Notes under the pieces: model-generated
Seen by the model: only the letters and a program-made list of their open reading frames with translations
Database searches by the model: none
Told to the model about the DNA's origin: nothing
Assembly (NCBI RefSeq): GCF_034298135.1
Contig: NZ_CP139575.1
Location: 1,178,001 to 1,242,000 of the forward strand
Direction of reading: 5' to 3'
DNA from: Lactobacillus acidophilus
GTDB taxonomy: Bacteria; Bacillota; Bacilli; Lactobacillales; Lactobacillaceae
Length of the DNA: 64,000 nucleotides
Shown: positions 28,493-37,902 of the stretch, piece by piece
Layout of the letters: each line of letters opens with the position of its first letter
How positions within the stretch are numbered: position 1 is the first letter of the stretch
Made by a program: the position numbers and the translations under genes

Positions 28493-28939
28493 ATGAAAGC
28501 AAGAATTGTCTATGCCAGTATGACTGGTAACGATGAAGATATGGCAGATATATTAGAAGAAGATCTTCAAGATTATGGTTTCGATGTTGAAACTAGTGAT
28601 GTTGGTTTCACTGACGCAAGCGATTATTTAGACAGTGATATTTGTATTTTCATTACTTATACTTATGGTGAAGGTGCAATGACTGATGAACTTGCGGATT
28701 TTTACGAAGAATTAAAGAAATTAGATCTTAGCGGTAAATATTTTGCGGTAATGGGCTCAGGCGACAAAACATACGGAGAACATTACTGTGAGAATGTTTT
28801 TGATTTTGAAAAAGCGTTTTTGGATTGTCATGCAACTGAAATTACTAAACCTGTAACTATCGAAAATGCTCCAGATGATGACGCTATCGATTTGATCGAT
28901 AACGCCGCAAAGGAAATGGCCGATAAGCTAAATGACTAA
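28493..28939 (+). CDS. Flavodoxin
   Basis: A 148-residue FMN electron carrier. The phosphate loop is YASMTGNDEDMADIL at residues 7-21, and the FMN-binding segments are TYTYGEGAMTDEL and MGSGDKTYGEHYC. The strongly acidic character is typical. It overlaps the following gtrA gene by 8 nt, suggesting one transcript, although the functions look unrelated. Confidence 0.94.
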   Translation: MKARIVYASMTGNDEDMADILEEDLQDYGFDVETSDVGFTDASDYLDSDICIFITYTYGEGAMTDELADFYEELKKLDLSGKYFAVMGSGDKTYGEHYCENVFDFEKAFLDCHATEITKPVTIENAPDDDAIDLIDNAAKEMADKLND

Positions 28940-29456
28940 AAATAAAAAAGAAATTACTGCTACCGATCAAGCTCAAATTCGTAAATTAGGTCAAAAATTA
29001 CTCAAACGACACCGAAATTTATGGGTATACATGATTTTCGGTTTTATTGCAGCGCTTATTAACACAGTTGTGTTCATGATTTTACACTCATGGTGGCATA
29101 ATGTAATGGTTATTTCTAATACCATTGCTTTCATTGTGTCAAATTTAGCCTCTTTTTATTTTAATCAAAAAGCCGTTTTTATTAATAATGTCGATCATGA
29201 TCACAGTACTTGGCATAAGTTAATTGTCTTTTTTACGTATCGTGTAATTAGTCTGATTCCTGATACCTTAATTATGCTTGTTGGTCTATCCTGGCTTCAT
29301 TTAAATGCTTTACTTGTCAAGATTATAGACCAAGTACTAGTCGGCGTTTTCAACTACCTTACTACTAGATCCGTATTTCAAAAGCAAGAACACACTATGA
29401 TCGAACGCGCAAAAATGCGCATTCAAGAACAAAAAAATAAAAGAAGCGACAAATAA
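28932..29456 (+). CDS. GtrA/GtcA family membrane protein
   Basis: A 174-residue protein with four membrane helices (about 33-55, 60-82, 98-118, 122-142) and a charged C-terminal tail. FGFIAALINTVVFMIL and SNLASFYFNQKAVF are the family signature (NxxxxF in helix 3). GtrA proteins help flip or transfer lipid-linked sugars for wall teichoic acid or glycolipid decoration. The nearby wecB on the other strand fits a cell-surface glycan theme. Confidence 0.9.
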   Translation: MTKNKKEITATDQAQIRKLGQKLLKRHRNLWVYMIFGFIAALINTVVFMILHSWWHNVMVISNTIAFIVSNLASFYFNQKAVFINNVDHDHSTWHKLIVFFTYRVISLIPDTLIMLVGLSWLHLNALLVKIIDQVLVGVFNYLTTRSVFQKQEHTMIERAKMRIQEQKNKRSDK

Positions 29457-29470
29457 GTCGCTTCTTTTTT
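29441..29470. terminator. Bidirectional terminator between gtrA and wecB
   Basis: AAGAAGCGAC / GTCGCTTCTT stem, 6-nt loop, flanking A and T runs. Confidence 0.93.
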
Positions 29471-30611
29471 ATTCAAAATCTTTAGGTTTGATTACGGTAT
29501 CTCTATTGAAGTAGTAATAAATTGCATTCATGATTCGATCGCTGGCATGACCATCTCCATATGGATTCTTGGCATTAGCCATCTTGTCATATGCTTCTTT
29601 ATTTTCAAGCAGTTCAAGCATACTTTCTCTTACCTTATCTACTTCGGTGCCCACTAATTTCAAGGTGCCAGCCTTAACGCCTTCTGGACGTTCAGTAGTA
29701 TCTCTAAGCACAAGTACCGGTTTACCAAGACTTGGTGCTTCTTCTTGAACGCCACCAGAATCAGTCATAATGAAGTAGCTCCGCTTAGCTAAATTATGAA
29801 AATCAACCACATCAAGCGGTTCAATCAAGTGAATACGTGGATCACCTCCGAGTACCTCATTTGCTACTTGTTGTACTTTTGGTGATAAATGGACTGGATA
29901 AATAATTTCTACATCATCATGGCTATCGATTACCTGACGCATGACTTTAAATACGCGACGCATAGGTTCGCCCTGATTTTCTCGTCTATGCATTGTCACC
30001 AAGATAACTTTATTTCCCGGTTTAATTTCATCTAAAACATCGTGATGATAATCTTTTTGAACAGTTTCATGAAGCGCATCGATAGCTGTATTACCTGTAA
30101 CAAAAATATTATCTGCTGGATGGTTTTCTTTTAATAAATTTGCCTTGGACACTTCAGTTGGAGCAAAATATAAGTCTGCCAAGTCATCAGTCATTTGACG
30201 ATTCATCTCTTCAGGGAACGGTGAATATTTATTCCAAGTACGAAGACCGGCTTCTACGTGCCCCAGAGTTGTTTGTTCATAAAAGGTGGCAAGTCCTGCC
30301 GCAAAACTAGTTGTAGTATCGCCATGAACTAAAACAATATCAGGCTTTTCTTTCTTAATTACTTTAGCCAAATCAATCATCACTTTAGAAGTAATTTCTT
30401 CCAAAGTCTGGTTTTTATGCATGATGTTAAAGTCATAGTCTGGCTTAATTTTAAAAATATCGAGTACCTGATCAAGCATCTCACGGTGCTGCGCTGAAAC
30501 AACCGTAACTTCTTCAAAACGTTCATCTTGCTTTAATTTTAAAACAAGTGGTGCCATCTTGATTGCTTCTGGTCGGGTACCAAAAACAGTCATTACTTTA
30601 ATCTTGTTCAT
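29469..30611 (-). CDS. wecB: UDP-N-acetylglucosamine 2-epimerase (non-hydrolysing)
   Basis: A 380-residue epimerase interconverting UDP-GlcNAc and UDP-ManNAc for wall teichoic acid linkage units. Motifs are GTRPEAIKMAPL at the N-terminus, HVEAGLRTWNKYSPFPEEMNR, TMHRRENQG and TDSGGVQEEAPSLGKPVLVLRDTTERPEG. The start is ATG at 30611, with GGAGGAAACTT just upstream. An in-frame ATG at 30668 has no ribosome site and adds sequence outside the fold. Confidence 0.95.
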   Translation of the reverse strand: MNKIKVMTVFGTRPEAIKMAPLVLKLKQDERFEEVTVVSAQHREMLDQVLDIFKIKPDYDFNIMHKNQTLEEITSKVMIDLAKVIKKEKPDIVLVHGDTTTSFAAGLATFYEQTTLGHVEAGLRTWNKYSPFPEEMNRQMTDDLADLYFAPTEVSKANLLKENHPADNIFVTGNTAIDALHETVQKDYHHDVLDEIKPGNKVILVTMHRRENQGEPMRRVFKVMRQVIDSHDDVEIIYPVHLSPKVQQVANEVLGGDPRIHLIEPLDVVDFHNLAKRSYFIMTDSGGVQEEAPSLGKPVLVLRDTTERPEGVKAGTLKLVGTEVDKVRESMLELLENKEAYDKMANAKNPYGDGHASDRIMNAIYYYFNRDTVIKPKDFE

Positions 30612-30715
30612 AAGTTTCCTCCGATAACTAAACTTAACTATAACCGATTTAACCCTATCTTGCATCAAAATTATGTGCTTTAATAAAATTAAATGTTACG
30701 AAAGTTGGATAAAAA

Positions 30716-30904
30716 ATGAATTTAAGTTTATTACTTTTAGTTACAACAGCATTAATCATTGTTATCGGCTGCTTTTGCTTAGTATTCGGTTTAGATAAGT
30801 CGAAAGCACCTAAAACCAGAAAATACTTACTCTATACCGCTCTAATATGTGTATTTGTAGTTTGGGGACTTATTACGTTTATAATGCTCAATCCGTTGGG
30901 CTAA
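30716..30904 (+). CDS. Small two-helix membrane protein, unknown
   Basis: A 62-residue protein with two hydrophobic helices (about 4-25 and 37-58) joined by a basic loop DKSKAPKTRKY. The family is not recognised. The ribosome site is weak (GTTGGAT). It ends 5 bp before a strong terminator that also faces the tRNA gene. Confidence 0.6.
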   Translation: MNLSLLLLVTTALIIVIGCFCLVFGLDKSKAPKTRKYLLYTALICVFVVWGLITFIMLNPLG

Positions 30905-30908
30905 CTAA

Positions 30909-30948
30909 AAAAGATATTCAATGTTTTGAAAACATTGAATATCTTTTT
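30909..30948. terminator. Bidirectional terminator between the small membrane gene and tRNA-Arg
   Basis: AAAAGATATTCAATGTTTT pairs with AAAACATTGAATATCTTTT; A and T runs flank it. It ends both the small gene (plus) and the tRNA transcript (minus). Confidence 0.93.
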
Positions 30949-30954
30949 TCATTA

Positions 30955-31027
30955 TGACCCCGGTGAGATTCGAACTCACCTCTACGGTTTAGGAGACCAT
31001 TGTTCTATCCAGATGAACTACGGGGTC
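30955..31027 (-). tRNA. tRNA-Arg (anticodon CCU)
   Basis: A 73-nt cloverleaf on the minus strand. The acceptor GACCCCG pairs with CGGGGTC and the discriminator is A. The D stem is GTTC/GAAC, the anticodon stem is ATGGT/ACCGT (one G-U) with loop CTCCTAA, and the T loop is TTCGAAT. Anticodon CCU reads AGG. CCA is not encoded. Confidence 0.95.
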
Positions 31028-31076
31028 AAACCTAAGATTAACTTTACCAAACTTTGAGCTAATAGTTAATCTTTTT

Positions 31077-32402
31077 TTAGAATTGAGTCATAAAAAATTT
31101 CTTAGGATTATTATTGGCAATTTTATCAGCCGCAATTACAAAAGGAGTCCAAATAGCAAGTGCTATTAACATATTTATAATACTTAAAACAATTGCTCGC
31201 CAATCATAATTACATGCTAAAAACGGTCCAATAATTGGCGGCATTACACTTGGCACGGCTACTTGAACCGGATTAACCAATCCCATGATGCTTACCCAAT
31301 ATGAAAATGCCACGTTAACTACAGGCGTTAACAAAAATGGAATCAAATAAACTGGATTTAACACTACAGGTAAGCCCAACAAAATTGGTTCTCCAATATT
31401 AAAAATTCCTGGCGCTAAGGCAATTTTGGCAATTGTACGGTAGTCACTTCTTTTTGAAAAAATCAATATTGCAACAATCAACATTAATGTACCACCGGCG
31501 CCTCCAAACCATGCAAATACGTCAAATGAGCCACGTACCCAAACATAAGGGGGAACATGACCATTCTTAATCGCAGTAATATTACCGTTTTGTGCAGTTA
31601 GCCAAATTGAATCAAGAATTGGTGATAAAACTCCAAGTCCATTAATTCCAAAGAACCAAAATACCTGAACAAGCAACGTAACCAAAAGCACAGTACCAAG
31701 GCCTTGCCCCCATTTAACCAAAGGAAGTTGAATACTATTTAGTAACCAAGTGCCAAAATACTCACCTGTTAAAGTTTGGAACAGATAATTAACACCACCT
31801 ACACCAAAAATTGCAATCATTGCTGGAATTAGTGAATCAAAAGCGGCTTGCTCTGCATGTGGCATATTAGCGGATAAATGAAGCATTATTCTAGCCTTAT
31901 AACAAGCCAAATATATTGCAAAACCAATCGATCCAAATAAAATAGCTGTAAATAGACCAGTAGTTGAAAATTGGCTAATATCAAATGCATTTTTTATTGT
32001 GACGCTATCACCATGAAATTTAATTTTAGCTACACTAGCAATACTTAATGCAAATGAAGACAGCGAAACAAGTGCCGCTGCTAGCCGATTTCCTTCAAAA
32101 GATTTAGCTAATTGATAGCCAAGCGCTAATGCAAAGAAAAAAGCAAATAGCGAAAATGTACCTCGCCATACTAAATTACTAATTGAAACCAATGGCTGCA
32201 TTGCAAAAGCAAAAGTAGTCCAGCTCAAATGAGTTTGAGCTGCTTCTATTAAGCTCTTAATTAAAACGGCCAATGACCCCGCGATCGTGATTGGCATCAA
32301 AGATACAAAAGCATCCCTTAATGCTACCAACCATCTAATCCGTCCCAACCGACTAGCTATAGGTAAAACATAATCTTCTAACCATCTAACTAATCGATTC
32401 AT
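31077..32402 (-). CDS. PTS EIIC, cellobiose/lactose (Lac) family
   Basis: A 441-residue membrane permease of the EIIC-Lac/Cel type, with about ten helices. The family signature region is FGGAGGTLMLIVAILIFSKRSDYRTIAKIALAPGIFNIGEPILLGLPVVLNP, where the sugar-binding Glu lies in GEPI. No EIIA or EIIB is encoded nearby, so it must borrow partners. Its ATG overlaps the stop of the DEAD-box helicase gene (ATGA). The sugar specificity cannot be told. Confidence 0.92.
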   Translation of the reverse strand: MNRLVRWLEDYVLPIASRLGRIRWLVALRDAFVSLMPITIAGSLAVLIKSLIEAAQTHLSWTTFAFAMQPLVSISNLVWRGTFSLFAFFFALALGYQLAKSFEGNRLAAALVSLSSFALSIASVAKIKFHGDSVTIKNAFDISQFSTTGLFTAILFGSIGFAIYLACYKARIMLHLSANMPHAEQAAFDSLIPAMIAIFGVGGVNYLFQTLTGEYFGTWLLNSIQLPLVKWGQGLGTVLLVTLLVQVFWFFGINGLGVLSPILDSIWLTAQNGNITAIKNGHVPPYVWVRGSFDVFAWFGGAGGTLMLIVAILIFSKRSDYRTIAKIALAPGIFNIGEPILLGLPVVLNPVYLIPFLLTPVVNVAFSYWVSIMGLVNPVQVAVPSVMPPIIGPFLACNYDWRAIVLSIINMLIALAIWTPFVIAADKIANNNPKKFFMTQF

Positions 32403-33637
32403 TTCTTCACCTTCAAGTAATGTGGATGATAACCCTTATTTTTATTTCGCTTCTTGCGTTTCTTAGATTTAGCAGACTTTTTAGGTTCAGTTATTTTCTT
32501 TTTATCTTCTTTATCTTTCTTATCTTTTTTATTTTTAGGCTTCTTCGTTGTTAAATGATAGCCGGCAAAGTATGCTCGCTCAATTTCAACTTGATCTGCT
32601 AAAAGTTTTTTCAAATCACGGAAATCATGATCATCACCTAATGTAACAACATATCCTTCCGCATTCATTCTTCCAGTTCGACCAGCGCGATGCATATACG
32701 TATTTTGCTCACTAGGAATATCAAAATTAATCACGTATGTTACGCCTGGAATATCAAGCCCACGTGCAGCCAAATCTGTAGCTAAAAGAAGCTTAGTCTT
32801 GCCACTAGCTAAGTCACTCAGAGCTTTTTCACGTCTTTGTTTACTAAATTCATTAGCTAGTAGTTCAAACTTAGTTTTAGTATGCCCAAAAATTCCAGCA
32901 AAACGCATCATCGTTTTATTTGAATCAAAGAAAAGAATACCTTTAAAATGATCTAATTTTGTCATTCTTTGTAAGAATTCAATTTTATGTTGATTATCAA
33001 CTTGCAGAAAATAATGCTTAGTAGTTGATTCTTGTTCATTTCTGACATCAACCAAAAGAAAATGTCGATTAAATATTTCTTCGGCATCCTTAGTAATTTC
33101 TGAATCAGTTGCACCGAAAAGTAAAACTTGACTATCATGACCCAAGTTTTGACCTAATGATGACAATAATTCAAGCTTAGTAAATTCCAAAATATCGTCT
33201 GCTTCATCAATAATCAAAGTCTTGATTTGATTAATCTTAATTCGACCACTTGAAAAGAAATCAAAGAATCTTCCTGGAGTTGCCACAATAACTTCAGGAT
33301 GCTTTTTCTTTAAGTTATCTTCTTGTCTTTTACGGTTTCCTGCGCCTACTAAACTAGCACCCTTTAAACCCAACACATGAAGATATGGATTAATTGCATG
33401 ACGAATTTGCACAGCCAATTCAGTAGTAGGTGCAATAATTACAACGCCATTAGCACTGCCCTTTTGAATCTTTTCTAAGCTAGGAATGGCATATGCCAAA
33501 GTCTTTCCAGTTCCAGTTTTAGCTAAACCAACTATACTTGCACCATTTTTAATAGCGTCATAAGTTTGTTTTTGAATTAAAGTAGGTTTAGTTTTATGTT
33601 CTTTTTGTAAAACTTGTTCTATTTTTTCTTGATACAT
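32399..33637 (-). CDS. DEAD-box RNA helicase
   Basis: A 412-residue helicase. Motif I is AKTGTGKT, Ia PTTELAVQ, II DEAD (LIIDEADDILEF), III GAT, V ATDLAARGLDIPG and VI HRAGRTGRMN. The last 45 residues are very lysine-rich (KKPKNKKDKKDKEDKKK), a likely RNA-binding tail. It resembles Firmicute CshB-type helicases used in cold adaptation or ribosome assembly. It overlaps genes on both sides: the GH25-like gene upstream (TAATG) and EIIC downstream (ATGA). Confidence 0.93.
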   Translation of the reverse strand: MYQEKIEQVLQKEHKTKPTLIQKQTYDAIKNGASIVGLAKTGTGKTLAYAIPSLEKIQKGSANGVVIIAPTTELAVQIRHAINPYLHVLGLKGASLVGAGNRKRQEDNLKKKHPEVIVATPGRFFDFFSSGRIKINQIKTLIIDEADDILEFTKLELLSSLGQNLGHDSQVLLFGATDSEITKDAEEIFNRHFLLVDVRNEQESTTKHYFLQVDNQHKIEFLQRMTKLDHFKGILFFDSNKTMMRFAGIFGHTKTKFELLANEFSKQRREKALSDLASGKTKLLLATDLAARGLDIPGVTYVINFDIPSEQNTYMHRAGRTGRMNAEGYVVTLGDDHDFRDLKKLLADQVEIERAYFAGYHLTTKKPKNKKDKKDKEDKKKITEPKKSAKSKKRKKRNKNKGYHPHYLKVKK

Positions 33638-34341
33638 TATTGTGTTAACTGCCCATATTTCTGTTTATACTGACCAACGGTTCCATTATACGAATACATT
33701 GTCACGCCTTTTTCTAGTCCTGCTAAATTTTTCACCCGTCCATTAGTCGTGTAACGCCAAAATGAATATTTCAATTTATTAGGTGATTTTGCATCCGAAG
33801 ACATAAATTTAGTCTGCGCATCGAAATAATTATGATATTTATAATCAATATTGATAATTACACTCTTACCATGTTTTTCCAACATCCTAGTGAATTGTCC
33901 CATTGATCTTAAATATTTCTTGCTTCTACTATTTATCGGTTCAATCAAAATTGGTAGACTTCCAGTATTATTCCCTACCTGACTAAAAAAATAGCGATAA
34001 TGCTGCAAAGGCGTAGATTCATTACTATAAGTGATCATACTACCAAAAGCAAGTTTTGTTCCCAAAATCTGATCACGATATGACAAATAATTTTCATCAA
34101 AATATGATCTACCTTGCGTAGCTTTTAAATAAACAAAAGAGATACCATTTGACTGTAACTTATGCAAATCAACATAATCGACATCTTGATTAAGTTGAAT
34201 ACCAATTGCACTTGAATTAGAGCTAGGCGGCAAAGTTGTTTGCTTTTTCAAATTAAAAAAGCCTATCAAAAGAAAAGCAATTGCCAAAATTAATAAAGTC
34301 AAAATTGCTGGCAATGTATATTTATGATGATATCTTTTCAT
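33637..34341 (-). CDS. GH25 (lysozyme)-like protein with altered active site, membrane anchored
   Basis: A 234-residue protein with one N-terminal membrane helix (about residues 11-31), then a GH25-type barrel: NGISFVYLKATQGRSYFDENY is a clear GH25 segment. The usual N-terminal catalytic-site GID is GIQ here, and the DxE at the strand after LP reads LPILIEPIN, so the acidic pair is not in place. It may be a non-catalytic binder or a diverged enzyme. First gene of an overlapping trio with the helicase and EIIC. Confidence 0.75.
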   Translation of the reverse strand: MKRYHHKYTLPAILTLLILAIAFLLIGFFNLKKQTTLPPSSNSSAIGIQLNQDVDYVDLHKLQSNGISFVYLKATQGRSYFDENYLSYRDQILGTKLAFGSMITYSNESTPLQHYRYFFSQVGNNTGSLPILIEPINSRSKKYLRSMGQFTRMLEKHGKSVIINIDYKYHNYFDAQTKFMSSDAKSPNKLKYSFWRYTTNGRVKNLAGLEKGVTMYSYNGTVGQYKQKYGQLTQ

Positions 34342-34446
34342 AGCCTTTCCCCCTAACTATTATTTTAACCAAAAAAGTGCTCCATACCAACCTTAGATGA
34401 TCTATGTGCTAAAATTAATTCAACATTATTTTTCGAGGTGAAATAT

Positions 34447-35751
34447 GTGAAAAGGCAGATTTCTTTTGGTCAGGCTTTGGCCACTGTAGTAGGTTCTGTA
34501 ATTGGAGCTGGCGTTTTCTTTAAAATTGGTACGATTACTGCACAAACAGGTAGTAGTTCGATGACACTACTTGTATGGGTACTTGCCGGGATTATTTCAA
34601 TCGCATCAGGATTAACAATTTCAGAAATTGCCGCCAGCCTTAAAATCAACGGAGCTATTAAATATTTAGACTATACCTATGGTCGTGTTTGGGGATTCTT
34701 ATTTGGCTGGGCTCAAATGATTGTTTATTTTCCCGCACAAATTGGTGCATTAAGCTCAATTTTTGGCGTTCAATTTGTTTCATTATTTGGAATCGAAGCT
34801 AAATATTCTAACTTAATTGCAGTTATACTAGTCTTATTTTTATTAAGTATCAATTTAATTGGAACTAAATTTTCTAGTAAAATGCAATCAGTTATTACTA
34901 TCTTAAAAATAATCCCAATAATCTTAATTATTGTTTTGGGACTATTCAACCAAAATAAGGTTAGCGCACCAATTTTTCCAGTGACTGTAGGTAGTAGCAA
35001 GGATCTCATCGGTTCATTGAGTCAAGGTCTACTCTCTGCCCTATTTGCATTCGAAGGATGGATTGTTGTTACTAATCTCGCAAATGAAGTAAAAAATCCT
35101 GAAAATGACTTATCTCGTGCCATTATTTCAGGATTATCAATTGTAACACTAATCTATGTTTTAATTAATTATACATTTTTAACTGTTCTACCAATTAACC
35201 AGCTTGTAAATAACGACAATGCAGCCTTTGAAGCCTCAATGAAATTATTTGGACAATTTGGCGGAAAATTAATTACCATTGGTATTCTAATTTCAGTTTA
35301 TGGCGCAGCTAATGCCTTTATGCTAACGGGGATGCGTACACCATATATCCTAGCTCAAGATAGATTATTACCATTTTCTAATAAAATCGGTAAGGCCAAT
35401 ATCCATACAGGTGTTCCAGTTACTGGAGCTTTAATCGTTGATGCAATTGCCATCATTATGATTATACTTGGTAACTTTACTGTTTTAACTGATATGCTTG
35501 TTTTTGTCATGTGGACTTTTAACACTATGCTATCAATCGCAGTAGTAATTTTAAGAAAACGCGAACCAGAACTACGTCGTCCATTTAAAGTACCTTGGTA
35601 TCCAATTATTCCGATTATTTCCGTTTTAGGTGGCCTTTTTATCGTTATTTCAACAATTATCAATCAATTCTTGTTATCGCTTATCGGAATAGGATTAACC
35701 TTAATCGGCTTACCTATTTATTATCATATGCAAAAGAAAAATCAAAATTAA
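34447..35751 (+). CDS. Amino acid permease (APC superfamily)
   Basis: A 434-residue transporter with about twelve helices. The unwound first helix has GSVIGAGVFFKIG. EGWIVVTNLANEVKNPENDLSRAI is the family helix 6-7 region. The start is GTG at 34447, preceded at 6 nt by GAGGTG; the GTG at 34438 lies inside that ribosome site. It is closest in look to SteT/YfnA-like exchangers. The substrate is unknown. Confidence 0.88.
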   Translation: MKRQISFGQALATVVGSVIGAGVFFKIGTITAQTGSSSMTLLVWVLAGIISIASGLTISEIAASLKINGAIKYLDYTYGRVWGFLFGWAQMIVYFPAQIGALSSIFGVQFVSLFGIEAKYSNLIAVILVLFLLSINLIGTKFSSKMQSVITILKIIPIILIIVLGLFNQNKVSAPIFPVTVGSSKDLIGSLSQGLLSALFAFEGWIVVTNLANEVKNPENDLSRAIISGLSIVTLIYVLINYTFLTVLPINQLVNNDNAAFEASMKLFGQFGGKLITIGILISVYGAANAFMLTGMRTPYILAQDRLLPFSNKIGKANIHTGVPVTGALIVDAIAIIMIILGNFTVLTDMLVFVMWTFNTMLSIAVVILRKREPELRRPFKVPWYPIIPIISVLGGLFIVISTIINQFLLSLIGIGLTLIGLPIYYHMQKKNQN

Positions 35752-35776
35752 AAGGAATCAAATGATTCCTTTTTTC
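35749..35776. terminator. Bidirectional terminator between permease and hpt
   Basis: AAGGAATCA / TGATTCCTT stem, 2-nt loop, flanked by A and T runs. Confidence 0.88.
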
Positions 35777-35777
35777 T

Positions 35778-36347
35778 TTACTTATTTACATATTTTTGAA
35801 TTACTTCTGATTTTAATACACCAACGTATGGTAAGTTACGATACATATTTAAAAAGTCTAGGCCATAACCAACTACGAATTCATTACCAACTTCTGAACC
35901 GAAATAGTCAACATCCACATCGACATTTCTACGGGCTTCTTTATTAAGCATTGCACAACATTTAACACTCTTTGCACCACGCTCTTTAATTAAATCCTTC
36001 ATAAACTTCAAAGTTAAGCCAGTATCAACAATGTCTTCAACGATTAAAACGTCACGATCTTTCACATCCGCAGCTAAATCTGTAACCACTTTAATCTTAC
36101 CACTTGATTCAAAGCCATCCCCATAGCTAGATACATCAAGAAAGTCTAATTGATGGGCTACATCCATTTGTCTAGTTAAATCTGTTAAGAAATAAATTGC
36201 GCCCTTTAATGCACCAACAACTAATGGCTTTTTACCTGCATAATCTTCGGTCAATTGCTTACCTAAGCGAACGCACATCTCATGAATATCTTTTTCAGAA
36301 AATAACTTATGATCGATAATGTCGTTAATATTGTCGCCTTTACTCAT
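35778..36347 (-). CDS. hpt: Hypoxanthine phosphoribosyltransferase
   Basis: A 189-residue purine salvage enzyme making IMP and GMP from hypoxanthine and guanine. The PRPP motif is VLIVEDIVDTGLTLKFM, and GALKGAIYF is the pyrophosphate loop. The start is ATG at 36347 with GAAGGG upstream, not the ATG at 36383. It works with the nucleoside hydrolase in this window, which would release such bases. Confidence 0.95.
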   Translation of the reverse strand: MSKGDNINDIIDHKLFSEKDIHEMCVRLGKQLTEDYAGKKPLVVGALKGAIYFLTDLTRQMDVAHQLDFLDVSSYGDGFESSGKIKVVTDLAADVKDRDVLIVEDIVDTGLTLKFMKDLIKERGAKSVKCCAMLNKEARRNVDVDVDYFGSEVGNEFVVGYGLDFLNMYRNLPYVGVLKSEVIQKYVNK

Positions 36348-36416
36348 TTGTCTACCCTTCAATTCATTACTTTTAATCATCATTTCTAGATAAGAAAAAT
36401 TATAACATCTTTACAT

Positions 36417-36443
36417 AAAAAAAGCGTCAAAATCGACGCTTCT
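36417..36443 (-). terminator. Terminator of the DUF21/CBS gene
   Basis: AGCGTC / GACGCT stem with a 6-nt loop; T7 on the minus strand after it. Confidence 0.8.
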
Positions 36444-36455
36444 TTCAGAATAATC

Positions 36456-37808
36456 TTATTTTTCATCCTTTAATTGATCGGATTTTTTCTTTTTAATAGG
36501 TTCAACAATAAACCAGCGCATAAAGCCTTGTTCAATACTTTCAAGCGTAAACTTATAACCTTCTAAGTCAATTGATTCATCCTTTTGAAGGTTAGGATAA
36601 TGTTCCATCATATATCCGCCGATAGTGATAATGTCACTATCTTGAAAAGCCTTTAAATCAGTATGGAAAAATCTTTCAAAGTCGTATAAGGTTGTTTTAC
36701 CTGAAACATGAACGATTCCATCTTTATCCTTAATGATGTAGTCATCTGAAACATCATCAATTTCATCTTTAACGGAACCAAATAGCTCTTCATAAATATC
36801 CTTATCGGTTACAATACCACTAGTTCCACCGTATTCATCTACCACCAAAACAATTGGTGTATGCTTAGAAATCATTAAATGCAAAATATCTTGAATTGGC
36901 ATCGATTCTGGAACGGTAATAATTGTTCTAATAATTCTAGTTACAGGTACAGAACCATCAATTTGATTTTGCTGAACAATATCGTATGAATAAACATATC
37001 CAACTACATCGTCTTTATTGTTATCACGAACAACTGGAAAACGACTATAACCTTCTTCAAGATACTTTTTCAAAGCATACTTAATTGAATCAGTTGAATC
37101 AAGTACCGACAATCTAGTTCTGTCAGTCATAATGTCCTTAGCTACCTTGTCATTTAATTCAAAGGCACGTTCCATATAAGTTAAGTCTTCTTTATCAAGA
37201 GAACCACCATGAACCGCATTACGAGATAGCTTAATAATTTCAGACTGAGAATAAACCTGATTTTCTTCATCAGCAGGATCAAAGCCTAAAAGCTTTAAAA
37301 TACCATTTGAACTAGTATTAAGCAGCCATACAAACGGATAAACCAATGTATGAAAAACATGAAGCGGAGTAACAATTACCATCATCATACTTACTGGTTT
37401 ATCAATTGCAATATTTTTAGGGACAACTTCTGTTAAAACCACTTCTAAATAAGTTAACAAAATTACACCTAAAATTGCACTCACTGATTTAATAAGTGAT
37501 TGGCTCATTGGGGTTAAATGAAAAAGATCTTCCAGAATAACCGCAAAAGTATCAGCAGAAAACCACCCTAATACTACTCCAACAAGAGTAGTACCAACTT
37601 GTGTAGTTGATAAATATTCATTCAAATTATGCGTCATATTAAGCGCACACTGTAATTTCTTTTTATTGCCTTGACCTTTAGCCAGCATATCCTCAAGCTG
37701 ACTTGGTCTTGTTTGTACTAAAGCAAACTCTGCAGCGACAAAGAATGAAGCAACAATAAAAATTAATATAGTTGCAACTAAATTAGTTGTTATTTGAGCT
37801 GGACTCAA
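36456..37808 (-). CDS. HlyC/CorC family protein with DUF21 and CBS domains
   Basis: A 450-residue CNNM/CorC-type protein. It has an N-terminal DUF21 membrane domain (about residues 8-190, four helices), two CBS domains (MTDRTRLSVL onward, to about 350) and a C-terminal CorC/HlyC domain (IDDVSDDYIIKDKDGIVHVSGKTTLYDF). The family is implicated in Mg2+ homeostasis. It is intact, unlike the shorter soluble CorC-like paralogue at 16 kb. Confidence 0.92.
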   Translation of the reverse strand: MSPAQITTNLVATILIFIVASFFVAAEFALVQTRPSQLEDMLAKGQGNKKKLQCALNMTHNLNEYLSTTQVGTTLVGVVLGWFSADTFAVILEDLFHLTPMSQSLIKSVSAILGVILLTYLEVVLTEVVPKNIAIDKPVSMMMVIVTPLHVFHTLVYPFVWLLNTSSNGILKLLGFDPADEENQVYSQSEIIKLSRNAVHGGSLDKEDLTYMERAFELNDKVAKDIMTDRTRLSVLDSTDSIKYALKKYLEEGYSRFPVVRDNNKDDVVGYVYSYDIVQQNQIDGSVPVTRIIRTIITVPESMPIQDILHLMISKHTPIVLVVDEYGGTSGIVTDKDIYEELFGSVKDEIDDVSDDYIIKDKDGIVHVSGKTTLYDFERFFHTDLKAFQDSDIITIGGYMMEHYPNLQKDESIDLEGYKFTLESIEQGFMRWFIVEPIKKKKSDQLKDEK

Positions 37809-37902
37809 AATTTTCTCACCTTTTTTACAAATTATTTACTAAACTTCATTTTACCATTTATGAGCAAAATAGTGCATTTTATTAGGCTTGCTTTTACGAT
37901 TT

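Noticed and set aside
31035..31078. AGATTAACT / AGTTAATCT inverted repeat followed by T7 on the plus strand
   Set aside because: No plus-strand gene ends there. The loop is 20 nt. It lies between EIIC and the tRNA, which both run on the minus strand, so a terminator role is unsupported.
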